Source: Cricetomys ansorgei
Taxonomy: Eukaryota > Chordata > Mammalia > Rodentia > Nesomyidae
DNA: 64,000 bases
Assembly: GCA_026225945.1 (NCBI GenBank)
Contig: JAMJFZ010002481.1
Coordinates: 1 to 64,000, forward strand
Direction: 5' to 3'
A program made the translations under genes and the position numbers. Positions 35,700 to 46,865 of the stretch are shown one piece after another (within the stretch, counting starts at the first letter, position 1; each line of letters begins with the position of its first letter). Under the pieces are notes generated by a model, which did not search any database, was not told the origin of the DNA, and saw only the letters and a program-made list of their open reading frames with translations.

Positions 35700-35876
35700 G
35701 TTGAATGACCGCATGTCCCACTGTGCCCTTCGGGGTCAGATCATGGCATACTGCAATAGCCTGAGAGCCCTGCTAGAAGACTTTCCTACCATCAGGGACA
35801 CCTTCTTCATGGTGGGACAACCAAATGAAAAGAAGGGCTTGAAGGACTCCAGTGGGCAGTTCAGGGCTGATCCCAG
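35700..35876 (+). CDS. Ccdc162: Exon N of CCDC162-like gene
   Basis: This 177-bp exon has acceptor CTTCTGACCTCCAG|GT and strong donor CCCAG|GTACGTAAG, phase 2 at both ends (residues 656-714). It encodes LNDRMSHCALRGQIMAYCNS, LRALLEDFPTIRDTFFMVGQ and a basic stretch ending SSGQFRADP. The frame stays open to 36051, where a second donor (AAG|GTATGT, phase 0) occurs. The 35876 donor is preferred because it joins exon O in frame to give an uninterrupted, conserved-looking sequence. Confidence 0.8.
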
Positions 35877-36051
35877 GTACGTAAGGCTGTTAAACTTGTT
35901 ATTCTACCACATGGGCCCTCGCCCAGAGAGGCTGGTTGAGCACAGGAGCTCCTGGTGCTATAGTGTCCCCAAGATTCAGGGGTCAAGGGTTGCTGCCAGG
36001 GATGTACACGATGAGGAAGTAGCGGAGCTTTTTGGAGGATCTAGTGGGAAG

Positions 36052-39000
36052 GTATGTCCTTGAAGGGGATTTTGTGTACTGGCTTCATCTTCTTCATCAT
36101 CTCTTCCTTCTCCTTTTCCCCCTCCTTTACTCTTCAGCCACAAAGTGAGCAGTATCGTGCTGAATATCATAACCATGACACACTCACTTAAACATCTGGG
36201 CTAAACAGTTATGGACTGAAACCTTTAACATTTGAAACACAATAAACATTTTCTCTTTATAACCAGGCTGTTTTAGGTATTTGCTGTAGTAGCAGAAAGC
36301 CACTATATATACATATATATATAACTGACCTTCTAGCTTTATTGCCCTTGACTTTGATGTTCTGTCTTGGAAAGTCAAAAGAAAACATCAGCACTCAGAG
36401 AATTAGAACATCTCTGTGTCTGAAGGAGTCCTTTGTTTATAGGGTGTGTGACCACTTTTCAATCAATGAGGTTTTGTTTTCTCCTGGGAAGGCCAGAGGT
36501 TCTCATCAGTCACATCCCTTTAAACAAGCCAATGTCTAAAATCAGTAAGCAAACAAAGGAGCTTGAGTTTTAGCTGTCCTGGCTTCCAATATTCTACTCG
36601 ATGGAGAAGAAATACTCAGCAGAAAATAATAATTAACCGGCACTGTGAATAAATTGGCAGCCTTTTTTCCTCTGGTAGGATATCCAGAGACTAAGAAGAC
36701 AAGAGCTGTTTCAATACTTCCTAACCATACTGTATGGATTTCCAAATGTCCTTAACCCAGCCTACCTAGGATCACTTGCCTGGATGGAGGAGTTAGCATA
36801 CCAGTGCAGCCACTAACCAGTCTGCCTTTAAAGTGGAGAACAGGGAGCGTGTATTATAGGTTGTACAGTCTCCAAGGAGCCTGTGTAACCACTTATGCAT
36901 TTCTTGTATAGTATGGAGTTTGGGTACAAGTAATATTTAAAATATGACCACAGATGAGACAGATAAAGGCACTGGAAGATGGCATGCTTCAGACCATGTG
37001 TCCCTCCATCTGTTCATGCACATATCCACATCAACCATCATTTGTTCAGGGCTTGCTTAGTCCCATGAATTCTGCACCATGCTAGAGGTACAAAGGTGAA
37101 CAATGGATGGGCTTCGGAGGAAAGCTCAATAATGACCTAACTTCAGAGATAACACGTCAGAGGTATTTCTCAAAGTCTGCAGAAGAACAAAGGAGGTGAT
37201 GTTTAACTCAGGGCCTCAGAGAGGAATTCAAACAAACAAGTCGTAAGAAAATAGACCAAGAAAGTGGTATAGTCAGCGAAGGCCAGAGAATGAAAGGAGT
37301 TGAAGTCCTTCATCCCGTGACGGACTGTCAGGCGCCCATCCTGCCTTGTGTTCACAAGGCACTCTGGTAGTGGTGTTCTGCAGTTAGTGGTGTTCTGGAA
37401 CCAGTGTTCTGAGCTTTAAGTCAGCCAGTCCTTTCCTCAAGGAGACTTCAGGACTTGCCTGATGTAAGGACACATTCAAGAGAAGAGTGGGGAAGACTAT
37501 CTTGGGAAAGGATTTGCTGGACACCTGCAGCTCAGGGAGGGCACAATGCCTTTGTCTTTCATGAGAAACATCACAGACCTCTTCCTTTCATCCATTTACT
37601 ACCTTCTAGGCAAGCTGACCAATCCAGATGCCTAATCATGAATTCACTACGTTTTTCTTTAGGATAAAATGTATCCTGGGGCCTGTTTTGTTGATGTTTT
37701 TGTTGTTGTTTTGTTTGTTTTTCTGATGTATTTAATTTGCAGTAACCAATGAAGAGATGAGGATGTGAAGAGGACAGGTTTGTATGGCTTGTGGTGTTGT
37801 CTTAGTTAGACTGGTGTCAGAACTTGCCAGCACAGGTGTCCCTCAATGACAGCATCTCCTAAAGAGTGGGGAAAACGGCTTTTGTGGAAGGTTGACTCCT
37901 GGGAAGACTGATCAGTTAAATCTTATGGTTTCAGGACAGAGTGTTAGGCCAGGGCTCTGTGATCAAAGTGAGGGCCACCAAGACAGCGACTGGTGCAGAT
38001 CCACTGCTGCTTACAGCCCCTACCTCTTGCTTCCTGTGCCCCCATTGTTAACATTTTATGTGTCTGTGTGTGTGCCTACATGGATGTTAGTGCACCTCTA
38101 GTGCAATTTCTGTCTTGTGTGGAAGTTTGGGGGAAAATACTTCTTTCTACCTCCGAGGACACTGGTTCTGTGAACTGGTAGATACATGGCAGTAGCATCA
38201 GGAGCAGGCTAACTTTATATTTTAATGAGAAGGTTTATTTCAGCTTAATTTTGGAAGTCAATGGGACGAACAGCAGCATCAGATAATTCTGGAAAGGACC
38301 CTTTAGAGTTCCATCATAGTGGAAATGAGTGTTTGAGAGCAATAGCATGTCAAACATCAGGAAAGCATAGCTGGACATTGAGACATATTTAGGAGGTGGA
38401 AGCAGGAGGATCAGAAGTTCAAGGTCATCCTTGGCTACATAGAAAGTTTAGCATCAGTTTGGGCTATTAGACTCTATCTCAACATACCCCCACCTCTGAT
38501 AAAAAATAAAATAAAATAAAATAAAAGATTTTAAAATCAAGAAGACAGAGAGGCAGTAGAATCCAACAGGCCATTCCAAGTTCACCCCACCAACTGACCT
38601 GTGAACAGACCCATAGGCTTTACCCATAAAAAGTCCCACAGCCCTCCAGTAACTGCCCTGACAGGCATCTCCATTCACGAACTCTTTTCAGGGAAACGTA
38701 CTTAAACTCAACCCAAGACATAGCATTCAGACAAACAAAGGTGCAGTGGAGATTCACAGCCTTGGAATCAGACTTCCTGGATTTTCCCAGCTCGGTCACG
38801 TGTGGTCTTAAGTCTTGAGAAATCACTTATCTGCAGTCTCTGGACCTCAGTGCTCTCTCAGGATTGAAGACACTGAAGCAGTTCCCTGAGGCTATAAACA
38901 CCACAGTTCTCTGTGCTTAGATAGCAGAGCAAGGCCACAAGAAGCCTCATTGTGCTCTCTGGAGAAAGGAGGCGTCCCCTGATTGCTTGTGAAATGTTAG

Positions 39001-39500
39001 GTGGGAGCCAGAGCAAACAGCCGTGCTGAGGAGGAGGGACAGAGACAGAGCATCCTCCTTTCAGCCAGAGAATAAGAGGCTGGGCTACACTGAAGATAAG
39101 ACGGACCCTTAGTTTAAATGTCAGTTATCAGTGTCCCTGCTGAGGATTCTGAGATGTTTTGTCTATGGGACAAAATGGCAATGTCTACCATGGTCGGAAA
39201 AGCCCCGTGAGTTGAGTTGGTTTAAAATTCCAAGATGCAGCTTAATCATTTAAAGGCTCCGAGTTTTCAGGGTGATGAGGATATGAGGCTGCAGGCTGAC
39301 TGGCTTCTGCCTGTCGCCAGGGCATAAGTGGCCACAGAGAGATGAGCAAGATGCAGGAAACTCACCTTTGTCTTCAGCGTGGTTGTCAGTGACACCGCTC
39401 AGGAGGTCCCTTAAAGGGTCCAGGTGAAGTCAGTGAGACGGGTGCCAGATGCAATGTGGGGCTCAGGAAGAAAGAGGACCTAGGATGCCACCCAGTGTCC
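36052..39500 (+). other. Intron N, largely unrecognised
   Basis: This region holds a short AT dinucleotide run (36304-36325) and an AAAAT-type array at 38500-38525. It also has a B1/B4-like fragment around 38385-38480 ('aggatcagaagttcaaggtc'). No exon was found. Confidence 0.4.
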
Positions 39501-39875
39501 CTAGCTCAGGCAAATAAACGGTGGCGGTGCCTTTCTTTATTTTCTCGTTTATTATTACTAATGTGTGTGTGATGTGTGCGAGTGCAGGACTGCGCACGCC
39601 GTGGCACACCTGGAAGTCAGAACACTTCCTGGAATTGCTTCTTTCCTTCCACCATGTTGAGGCAGATCTCTCTTGTTTCTGCCACGCTGTGTACCCAGCC
39701 TAGTTGGCCCGCCAGCTTCTAGATGATTCTCCCGTGTCTGCCTCTGATCTCACTAGAGGAGTGCTGGGGTTACAGATACAAGACATGAATCTGTTTGTTC
39801 CTCTGAGTCCTAGGGACGGAGCTCAGGTCATCAGATGTGCGTGGCAAGAGCTCCTGCCTGCCAGCCATCTCAGAA
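39501..39875 (-). repeat. B4/B3-like SINE fragments, minus
   Basis: 'gtgctggggttacagatac' and 'ctagggacggagctcaggtc' in reverse fit a B4-type composite. It is strongly diverged. Confidence 0.45.
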
Positions 39876-39879
39876 GGCA

Positions 39880-40112
39880 TTGATCAGAGATGCAGAGGTG
39901 ACTCACTGTAAGGTGACTTCCTTAAGAGCACTTGTTGCTCTTGCAGGGGGCATGGGTTCAGTTCCCAGCATCTCCATGGTGGCTCACAACCACCCATAAC
40001 TGCAGTTCCAGGGGCTGGGTGCCCTCCGCTGACCTCTGTAGGCATCAGGCATGCATGTGGTACACATGTACACATTCAGGCCAGACACGCACACATAAAT
40101 TAATCTTTTAAA
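39880..40112 (+). repeat. B2 SINE, plus
   Basis: 'gagcacttgttgctcttgc', 'catgggttcagttcccagc', 'catggtggctcacaaccacc' and an AATAAA-like 'aaattaatcttttaaaaaa' tail mark a sense B2. Confidence 0.88.
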
Positions 40113-40454
40113 AAAACTAAAGGCAATAACTAATGTAAAATTGAAGAAGGTTACTCTGGGAGCTACTAGGGAAGGTCACAACAGGCTTCAAAGGCATGGT
40201 GACATTCTGTAGGCCAGGTACCTGGGCTTCTATGTATACTTAAACCAGACACATACAGATAGACATTTGTCTATAAACAGCTAAACATTTGTCTATAAGA
40301 GAGATTACTCAAAAGTGATGCAGTGTTGGTATTTGGAGGAGAGGAAAAAGCCAAAGTCTGGAAACCTGGCAAGAAATTTAGAATATCAACCTGCCTCTCA
40401 AAGGAACAGTGCCACTGCTGAAGGTTACACCCAAAGTCTGGAGTGTCCAGCCCC

Positions 40455-40535
40455 ATCTCCCTCCCCTCCTCCTCCTCTTCCTCCTCCGTCTCTTCCTCTT
40501 CCTCCTCCTCCTCTCTCTCATTCTCAGTCTTAAAA
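40455..40535 (+). repeat. (CCT)n polypyrimidine tract
   Basis: A run of CCTCCTCTT words, nearly free of purines, abuts a reverse B2. Confidence 0.9.
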
Positions 40536-40539
40536 CTTT

Positions 40540-40765
40540 TTTTTTTAAATGATTTACTTTTATTTTATGTGCATTGATATTTTGCCTGCATGTATGTCTG
40601 TGTGAGGGTGTCGAATCTCTTGGAACTGGGCTGGGTAGGGATGGGGGAATTGTCTCGGGTCTAAGGCAAGCCGTATGTGAGCTGCCACGTGGGTGCTGGA
40701 ATAGAACCTGGGTCCTCTGGAAGAGCAACCAGTCTCTTAGCTGCTGAGCCGTCTCTCCAGCCCCC
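40540..40765 (-). repeat. B2 SINE, minus
   Basis: 'attttgcctgcatgtatgtc', 'ctgggtcctctggaagagc' and 'ctgctgagccgtctctccag' mark a complete reverse B2. Confidence 0.92.
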
Positions 40766-41461
40766 ATTCTCACTCTTATTGAAGATCCTTTCCAGGTTTT
40801 GAAGAGACACCCCTCTTTCCCTGCCCCAGTAATGTCTGGCTCCATCTTTTTCTGCCTACTGTTCTTCCTCCGGTCCCCGGGCCCAATAGTGGCCTCAAAG
40901 CCCTTCCTTCTAATAATCTGCAACCTCTGATGGGAATTGTGTGTCGGCTTCCTGTCTCCAGACTGACTGCTGTATGTCTGCCGTTATATTTAATAGAAAC
41001 ACGGTGGGCAGCGAAGGAAATGGAGCCTACATCTACGAGGATTTTAGAGTTAGGCGGATGTGCATTTAAACACTAACTTTGCCTCAGGAGCTGGCAGGCA
41101 GGATCTACACCACCCCTCAAAGTCTCAATTTCTTCAGCTGTGAAGCAGGGACAAAACTAGGTCGTCAAGACATTAAGTGACATAAAATATGTAGCACCCA
41201 GTATGAAGCCAGCCATCTAATTTTTTTCCTTGCCACAGGTTCTCTCCCTCCATACCCACGCCTTCCTCCCTCCCACACAGCTCAGGCTAAAATCAGCCCC
41301 TCCGCTCTCTTTCCTGACGAGTTATTTAGAAGTTATTTGTAAGTCACTCTGGGAGCGGCGGGCTGCTCCCTGGGCCTGGGCTCGGCCTGCTGTGGCCCTT
41401 CACAGGGCCTCCTGCTTTGGCAGAATATCCCTGGGCTGTGGCCCTTTTTCTCACCCTGCAG

Positions 41462-41579
41462 GAGTTTTCAGCCTCGGCCTCGGAGTTTGCTGTCAACTGA
41501 TGGAAGAGTCTTCCTCAACTTGTGGTTTATACCTCATCCTTCCGAAGTGCTGTTTATGTTCAAAACTCTGCCAGAAAAG
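41462..41579 (+). CDS. Ccdc162: Exon O of CCDC162-like gene
   Basis: This 118-bp exon has acceptor GCCCTTTTTCTCACCCTGCAG|GA and donor AAG|GTTTGT, phase 2 in and phase 0 out (residues 715-754). The split codon with exon N is AGG (Arg). It encodes SFQPRPRSLLSTDG and the hydrophobic, Trp-containing FLNLWFIPHPSEVLFMFKTL ending PEK, then exon P's AAFRALK. The longest open frame here (41230-41649) is in a different frame and hides this exon. The donor is weaker than average but the acceptor is excellent. Confidence 0.8.
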
Positions 41580-41854
41580 GTTTGTAGTTTTTGGTATGCG
41601 TGCCAGAATGGAAACTGGCCACTTTTTAGGCCCAGGTTACTCGCACTGAAAGAGTGATTTTCAGTGGTATCTCATCAGTGAAGCGCCTAATACTTTTGCC
41701 TGCTTTGTTGCAATTTCTCTTGCTCTTGAGACTCATTATTTCCCACGTTATTGATGAGCACTAATTGGGCTTTAATGGTCCTCATTCTCAGTTTCCTTCC
41801 AGCCCTTCAACAAAAGCCCTCCCAAAGCCCTGAAGCTAACACAAGATAGTAGCC

Positions 41855-42152
41855 TCTGGGTTGTGTTTTGTTTGTTTTTGAGACAGTGTCGTAACGTAGC
41901 CCAGGCTGACCTTGAACATGAGAGTTCCCTGCTTCGGCTTCCTGGAGTGGTGGGGTTATAGCGTGTAACACTGTGTCCAGCTGCCCACTGGGTTTTCCTT
42001 TTGTTTTGATCCTTCTTGGGGAGTTGCTCTGGAAAGGCCTGAGTTCCCTGGAATTCACTGGCCAGCCGGGCTGACCCAGAACCTGTGTCTCTCCCGCTGC
42101 CCGAACCTTCCAAGTGTTGGTTACAGGTGTGTGCTGCCACATCTGGCAGGCG
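41855..42152 (-). repeat. Two B1-like SINEs, minus
   Basis: 41855-41985 has 'tttgagacagtgtcgtaacg' and 'cccaggctgaccttgaac'. 42000-42152 has 'gccagccgggctgacccag' and 'gttacaggtgtgtgctgcc'. Both are diverged reverse B1-type units. Confidence 0.6.
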
Positions 42153-42816
42153 GCAGTTTCTGTGGTTTGTGCTCTGACTTTATGACTGAGAATGACAATG
42201 AGAACATCAGAGAGCTGGTCTGGAAAGGAAAGCGTTTGCTGAACCGTGATGCCGAATATGGCTTCTGGGAAACATCCTGAATTTTCTTGAAGGCTGTGAA
42301 CACACATGCCTCAGTTACAGATGCGCAAAACAATGCCTTCTGAATGAGAGTCCTGGCTGTGCCCCCTGCGCTTCACTGATTGATGCTTTCATGGCTATGA
42401 TGACTCTACACAGAAATGTGATGCTCTAACCCCCACAGCTGTGCCTTTGTCTACGAGTAGGGCTGTGTTCATGAATAGGTTTGTTGTCTTCTTTTTCTCA
42501 GATACTACCCTGGGTGCACTGTGAAATGTTTACTTAAACATGGTCTGTGCTCTGAACCACAGTCTCTGCGTTAGTTAGCCACTGATGAGAAGTAGTTGGG
42601 GAAAATTGCATTTGTGCATGTATATACATTATAAATAACTTAAGGTCACAGGAGGCTCTTCGTAAGTGAAACAGACATCTCCCATGTCGTGTAAGGCATG
42701 AGTACTAAGGGACCACTGTGTGCTTGTGTAACCAGTTTTCCCTAGTCACCCTCGAACGTTGCGTGCGCCTCTAAGAAAGTTCCTGAAACTGTTTCTCACG
42801 TTGCTTTCACCCACAG

Positions 42817-42982
42817 GCAGCTTTTAGAGCCCTAAAGCTGACGTTGCAGCTGCTAGCGTCTCTCCACGACATTGTGGCCTACCTTTTCAATTTTGCCAAG
42901 CTTGGCAATTGCCCAGCGTGCTTCAACTTTCCTCTAAGTCCTAACTCTTTGAGGAGTGACTGGGGAGGAGCCGAGAGCATTG
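42817..42982 (+). CDS. Ccdc162: Exon P of CCDC162-like gene
   Basis: This 166-bp exon has acceptor TTGCTTTCACCCACAG|GC and donor ATTG|GTGAGT, phase 0 in and phase 1 out (residues 755-809). It encodes AAFRALKLTLQLLASLHDIV then AYLFNFAKLGNCPACFNFPL, a strongly hydrophobic helical segment with a C-P-A-C pair, and ends RSDWGGAESI. The C-x2-C pair alone is not enough to claim metal binding. It joins exon Q to give a Gly codon (GGG). Confidence 0.82.
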
Positions 42983-43564
42983 GTGAGTAACTAACGGTTA
43001 TTGTTAGAACCACCAGACCTGTTCAGTGGCGTTTCTGAGAAGCTGTTACTGTTTGGAACCCCAGAACTACATCTCCTCACAGCAGTGCTAGGACGGACTC
43101 AGGAAAAGTCCTGTTATGTACTGTCTCCAAGTGCACATTCTACGATCGGTCCCACTTTCATAGGTTCACCAGAAAGAATACTGAGTCAGGAATGCAGAGA
43201 CCCAGCTTGGACCCTGCCTCTGCCACTGGATGTGAGTCTCTTTACTCCCTGCATCTCCGTTTGCCCATCTGTTAAATGGGATGTCTCATAGAGAAATCCT
43301 ATGTTGAAATCTGTCTCAGGATACTTAAGCCACTCTAAAGCATTGGCTTTCATTCCTTTTCCATTCCTCGTTCTTGTGACTCACATGACAAGGTCCCTGC
43401 CCGAGCACTCTCGGTGCAGAAGCTGATAGTTCTGATAGCTCAGAACCACCTGACTCAGATAAGAATAAAGGAGGCTTTAGTTTCCTATCATAACCAGTGA
43501 GGGAGCATTAGGTCATAAGATAAATATGCTATCTTAAAGTCTAGTATTGATAAGATACTATGCA

Positions 43565-44022
43565 ATAGAGGCTAGAGAGAGCTCTGTCAGTAAAGCCTTG
43601 CCTGCAAGCATGAAGACTAGAGACCACGTTTAAAAGTTTGTGATCGAGAGGCACCGACAGGTGGATCTCTGGTTCCTTGGCCTAACTGGGGAACTGTAGG
43701 GAGATGAGAAACCCTGTTTGAAAAATAGGGTAGATGGTACCTGAGGAACAATCAAGGTTGCTCTCTGGCCCAGGCACACATGTGCATACATGTGCACACA
43801 TGTATACCAACTCATACACTGGCACCCACACAAATGTGCTAACACACACATACATTCCACATGATGTCTGTGTGTGTGTACGTGGTGCTCACCAAGGCCA
43901 GAAGAGGGTATCAGATCCTGGAATTATAAGTAGTTGTGAACTACCCAACATGGGTGCTAAGAACTGAACTCAGGTCCTGTGGAAGAGCAGCAAGCACTCT
44001 TAACAGTGAGCTGTCTCTCCAG
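43565..44022 (+). repeat. B4/B3-like SINE (plus) and B2 (minus), head to head
   Basis: 43565-43815 is a sense tRNA-type SINE ending in CA-rich sequence. 43868-44022 is a reverse B2 ('aaggccagaagagggtatcag' to 'gagctgtctctccagcc'). Confidence 0.65.
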
Positions 44023-44649
44023 CCTCAACAACAGAATGGATTTATTGGACGTAGAGACTGATTTCTTTTTATTAATTTGCCTGATAATAAGTAAGTCACT
44101 AACTGTGTTGATAGGGATCAATTAAAATCAAAAGTATTGTAGCTTAGTCGGCGAGGAATTTTTAAAGACGAGATGAGCCTAAGAAATGAAGTGCCAGGCC
44201 TGTTCAGACCTACTGGTTTTAAAAACAAATGTGAGACAGCTGAGTCTGCCCCCTCCCAGCTGACTTCAAAGAGATACGTTAGAAAAGGGCGCTGGGCTGA
44301 TGGCTACTAGATTTGCATCGTCCAAATAAACACAGAAGAAATCCGGATATTCTAATGTGGGACATGGGAAAGGGCAGAGTGGCGAATGTCTGGCTGAGCT
44401 GAAGAAACAGGAAGAAGGTTGGTGTTGGTACCACCTCAGCAAGAGGCTTGGAGCTATCCCGGGCTGATGATCTCAACTGGACACAAGCAAGTCTGGAAGA
44501 CGTAAGATGACAACCACGCCGAAGCTCCCAATCTATGTGGCTTTGGGATTTACTCAGGGCATGCTGAACTGCGTATCTTGTGGCCGTGTTGCTAGGAACC
44601 CGTGGGTACTGGGAGGGTAAGCCATGAAAACTGTTCACCCTGTTCCTAG

Positions 44650-44748
44650 GGTCTGAGGCAGCCAGAGCTGCATTTCTGATTGACTGCTACCCAGGAAGTC
44701 CTCCAGCAGCTGGGGGCGACAGTGCAGAAAACAGGGAGGATCCTCCTG
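44650..44748 (+). CDS. Candidate in-frame cassette exon, CCDC162-like gene
   Basis: This 99-bp segment has acceptor TTCACCCTGTTCCTAG|GG and donor CCTG|GTGAGA, no stop, and phase 1 at both ends. It could therefore be inserted between exons P and Q without breaking the frame. It would add 33 residues (EAARAAFLIDCYPGSPPAA then GGDSAENREDPP). A second AG at 44694 would give a 54-bp version. It begins with the same eight bases as exon Q. Composition is less conserved-looking than the other exons, so it may be chance. Confidence 0.35.
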
Positions 44749-45009
44749 GTGAGACAAGAAAAAGACACCAGCCAAGGCCGTCAGCCCATCAGTGGAGGCG
44801 AGGAGACCACCGAGACCCTAGAGTTCTGAGACCTCTGGGGATTTGTTTCCTTGCAACTGATGTACCACAAAACCGGGACTTGATGGAGCTGTGTGGACTT
44901 TCCTGAGGTGTCAATTAGAGACTGCGCATTGTGCTTGTTGCAAGTAAAGGGGAGAAAAATGTGCTCTGGGATTCGCAAACTTTGTTCTGATTTGTTAAAA
45001 TAGATGAAG

Positions 45010-45370
45010 AGCAAATTAACTGAAAAAGAGAAAAAATTCTACTGAGATCTTAAGAAGGCTGCTAGGCGGCATAGCTCCTGGCCCAGATCCCAGAGGAGGT
45101 AGGCGAACCAAGGTGGACGATGGAATTTGAGTCTGGCCTTTATTGCAGGCAGATAAGGTGACTTTTGTAGATATGCACCTGGATATGCACCTATGGCCCT
45201 CCCCCATGACCAAAGGAAGCCATCCTGACAAACTGTGAGCTTCTGTGGACCCTGCTCAGTTCTCTGACAATTAGCTGTTCCCTTTGGAGTCAGTAGGAAG
45301 CATGGAAACAGAGAGGGGAGTTTACACTCAAGTTTCTCTGTCAGTTTGAGCTCAAACACAATAAACATAA
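45010..45370 (-). mobile_element. Solo LTR-like element, minus
   Basis: A reversed poly(A)-type signal ('ctggcctttattgcagg') sits in GC-mixed sequence with 'gcctatggccctcccccatg'. No internal coding sequence is present. Likely a solo LTR; the borders are uncertain. Confidence 0.4.
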
Positions 45371-45400
45371 TCATATTCTCCCTCTCTGTTCTCCCCTCTA

Positions 45401-45430
45401 CTGTGTGTGTGTGTGCGTGTGTGTGTGTGT

Positions 45431-45467
<37 letters not shown>

Positions 45468-45470
45468 TAC
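45401..45470 (+). repeat. (TG)n-(GA)n-(CAGA)n compound microsatellite
   Basis: TG units run into GAGA and then about seven ACAG/GACA units. A second CA/TA-rich array follows at 45880-45985. Confidence 0.95.
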
Positions 45471-46024
45471 CAGTACAACCTTCCTCCTGGGAAATGACAG
45501 ACTTCCTTTCCTTTCCTGTTGTTTCCTGGGTCATCTGGCCACCTTCTACTCCATCATCAAATTCCCGGCTGCTTTCCCTGCCCAATCTGCACTTCCTGTC
45601 CCTGCTGTAAAGTCAGGAGGAGGAAAAAGGGGTGTTCCCACCAGGAAAACTGCACTGCCATAAGCTACATTCCAATACATAACTGCACTCACACAGACCC
45701 ACCTGCGTCTGCCTCCCAAGTGCGCCATCAAGGCTGTGCACCACCTCACCAGCTTTATCTGTGCGTTAATTTGTGACCCTTTGACGTCACATGGATTCTA
45801 TTAGCCTTCTGTCCTTAAGACCTCTTTTTTCTTTTCTCATGATCCACTTCCAGTGTGATGACCTGGACACTCACATATGTGTACACACACAGACACATAT
45901 GCACACACACACTATATACATGTACACACCATATATCCGTACATACATATGTATATATGTCTATACACATATATATATTAAAATCTAGACTTTGCAAATG
46001 AGAGCGAGCATGTGATTTTTGTCT

Positions 46025-46865
46025 TTCTGAGTCTGGGTAACCTCAGCTAATGTAGTAATTTCTGGATCCACCTATTTTTTACAAATTTTGTATTTCTCCA
46101 CAGCTGAATAAAGTTGTATGCATCACGTCTTCACTGTCTGCTCATCTATTGCTAGACAGCTGATTCTTATCCCTGCTTTCATGAACAGAGCAGCAATGGT
46201 CATAATTTTCAAGTGCCTGTACCAGGATGCGGAGTTCTTTGGGTGCATCTTCGGGAACCGCACGCAGGTTGTAGGGCAGCTCTATTTTTAACTACTTGAG
46301 AAACCTCACACTGGTTTGCACAGAGCCGTTCCCATTTATCCTCCCACCAGCAATGAACAGGGCTTCTCCTCGCCCAGGTTCTCGTCGGCGTTTGTTTTCT
46401 TAAGGTTAGCAGTTCTGACTCAGGTGAGATGGATTCTCGATGTAGTTTTAACTTGCATTTCCCTAGTGGCTAAGGATGTCGAATGCCATTTTTAAAAATA
46501 CTTTTGGCCTCTGATGTTTCTCCTTTGAGAACTGTGTTTAGTCCAGTCACTGACTTATTAATTGGCAGTGGGTCCTCAGTGTTTAAGATTTGCGGTTTAT
46601 ATATTCTAGACATTACGCTCCATCCATCTGAGGTGGAGCTGGTGAGGTGGAGCTGGTGCAGATTTTCTCCCTCTGCAGGCTGTTTGCTTGGCTGATGGCT
46701 CCCTTCACTGTGCAGATTTTTAATACCATATACCCCATTTGTCAACTCTTGGGGTTCTTTCCTGTGCTAGGGGAGCTCTGTTCAGACAGCCTTTGCCTGA
46801 GTTTGTTACCCAGCGTCCTGTGGCAGGTTCAGGGCTTTACATTTGGGCTTTTGTCCATTTTTTGT
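46025..46865 (-). repeat. L1 3' fragment, minus
   Basis: Reading the minus strand gives the end-of-ORF2 pattern. On plus one sees 'tttctccacagctgaataaag', 'cttcactgtctgctcatcta' and 'ttcatgaacagagcagcaatgg'. 5'-truncated and stop-ridden. Confidence 0.7.

Noticed and set aside
35877..36051. Exon N extended to 36051 as the main form
   Set aside because: It initially seemed needed to reach exon P in phase 0. Finding exon O at 41462-41579 gave a better join with the stronger first donor, so the extension is kept only as a possible alternative.
44695..44829. Second open frame (EVLQQLGATVQKTGRILL...) in the 44.7 kb region as a terminal exon
   Set aside because: It looks protein-like, but exon P ends in phase 1 and would not enter this frame, so it is probably a chance reading of the candidate cassette segment.
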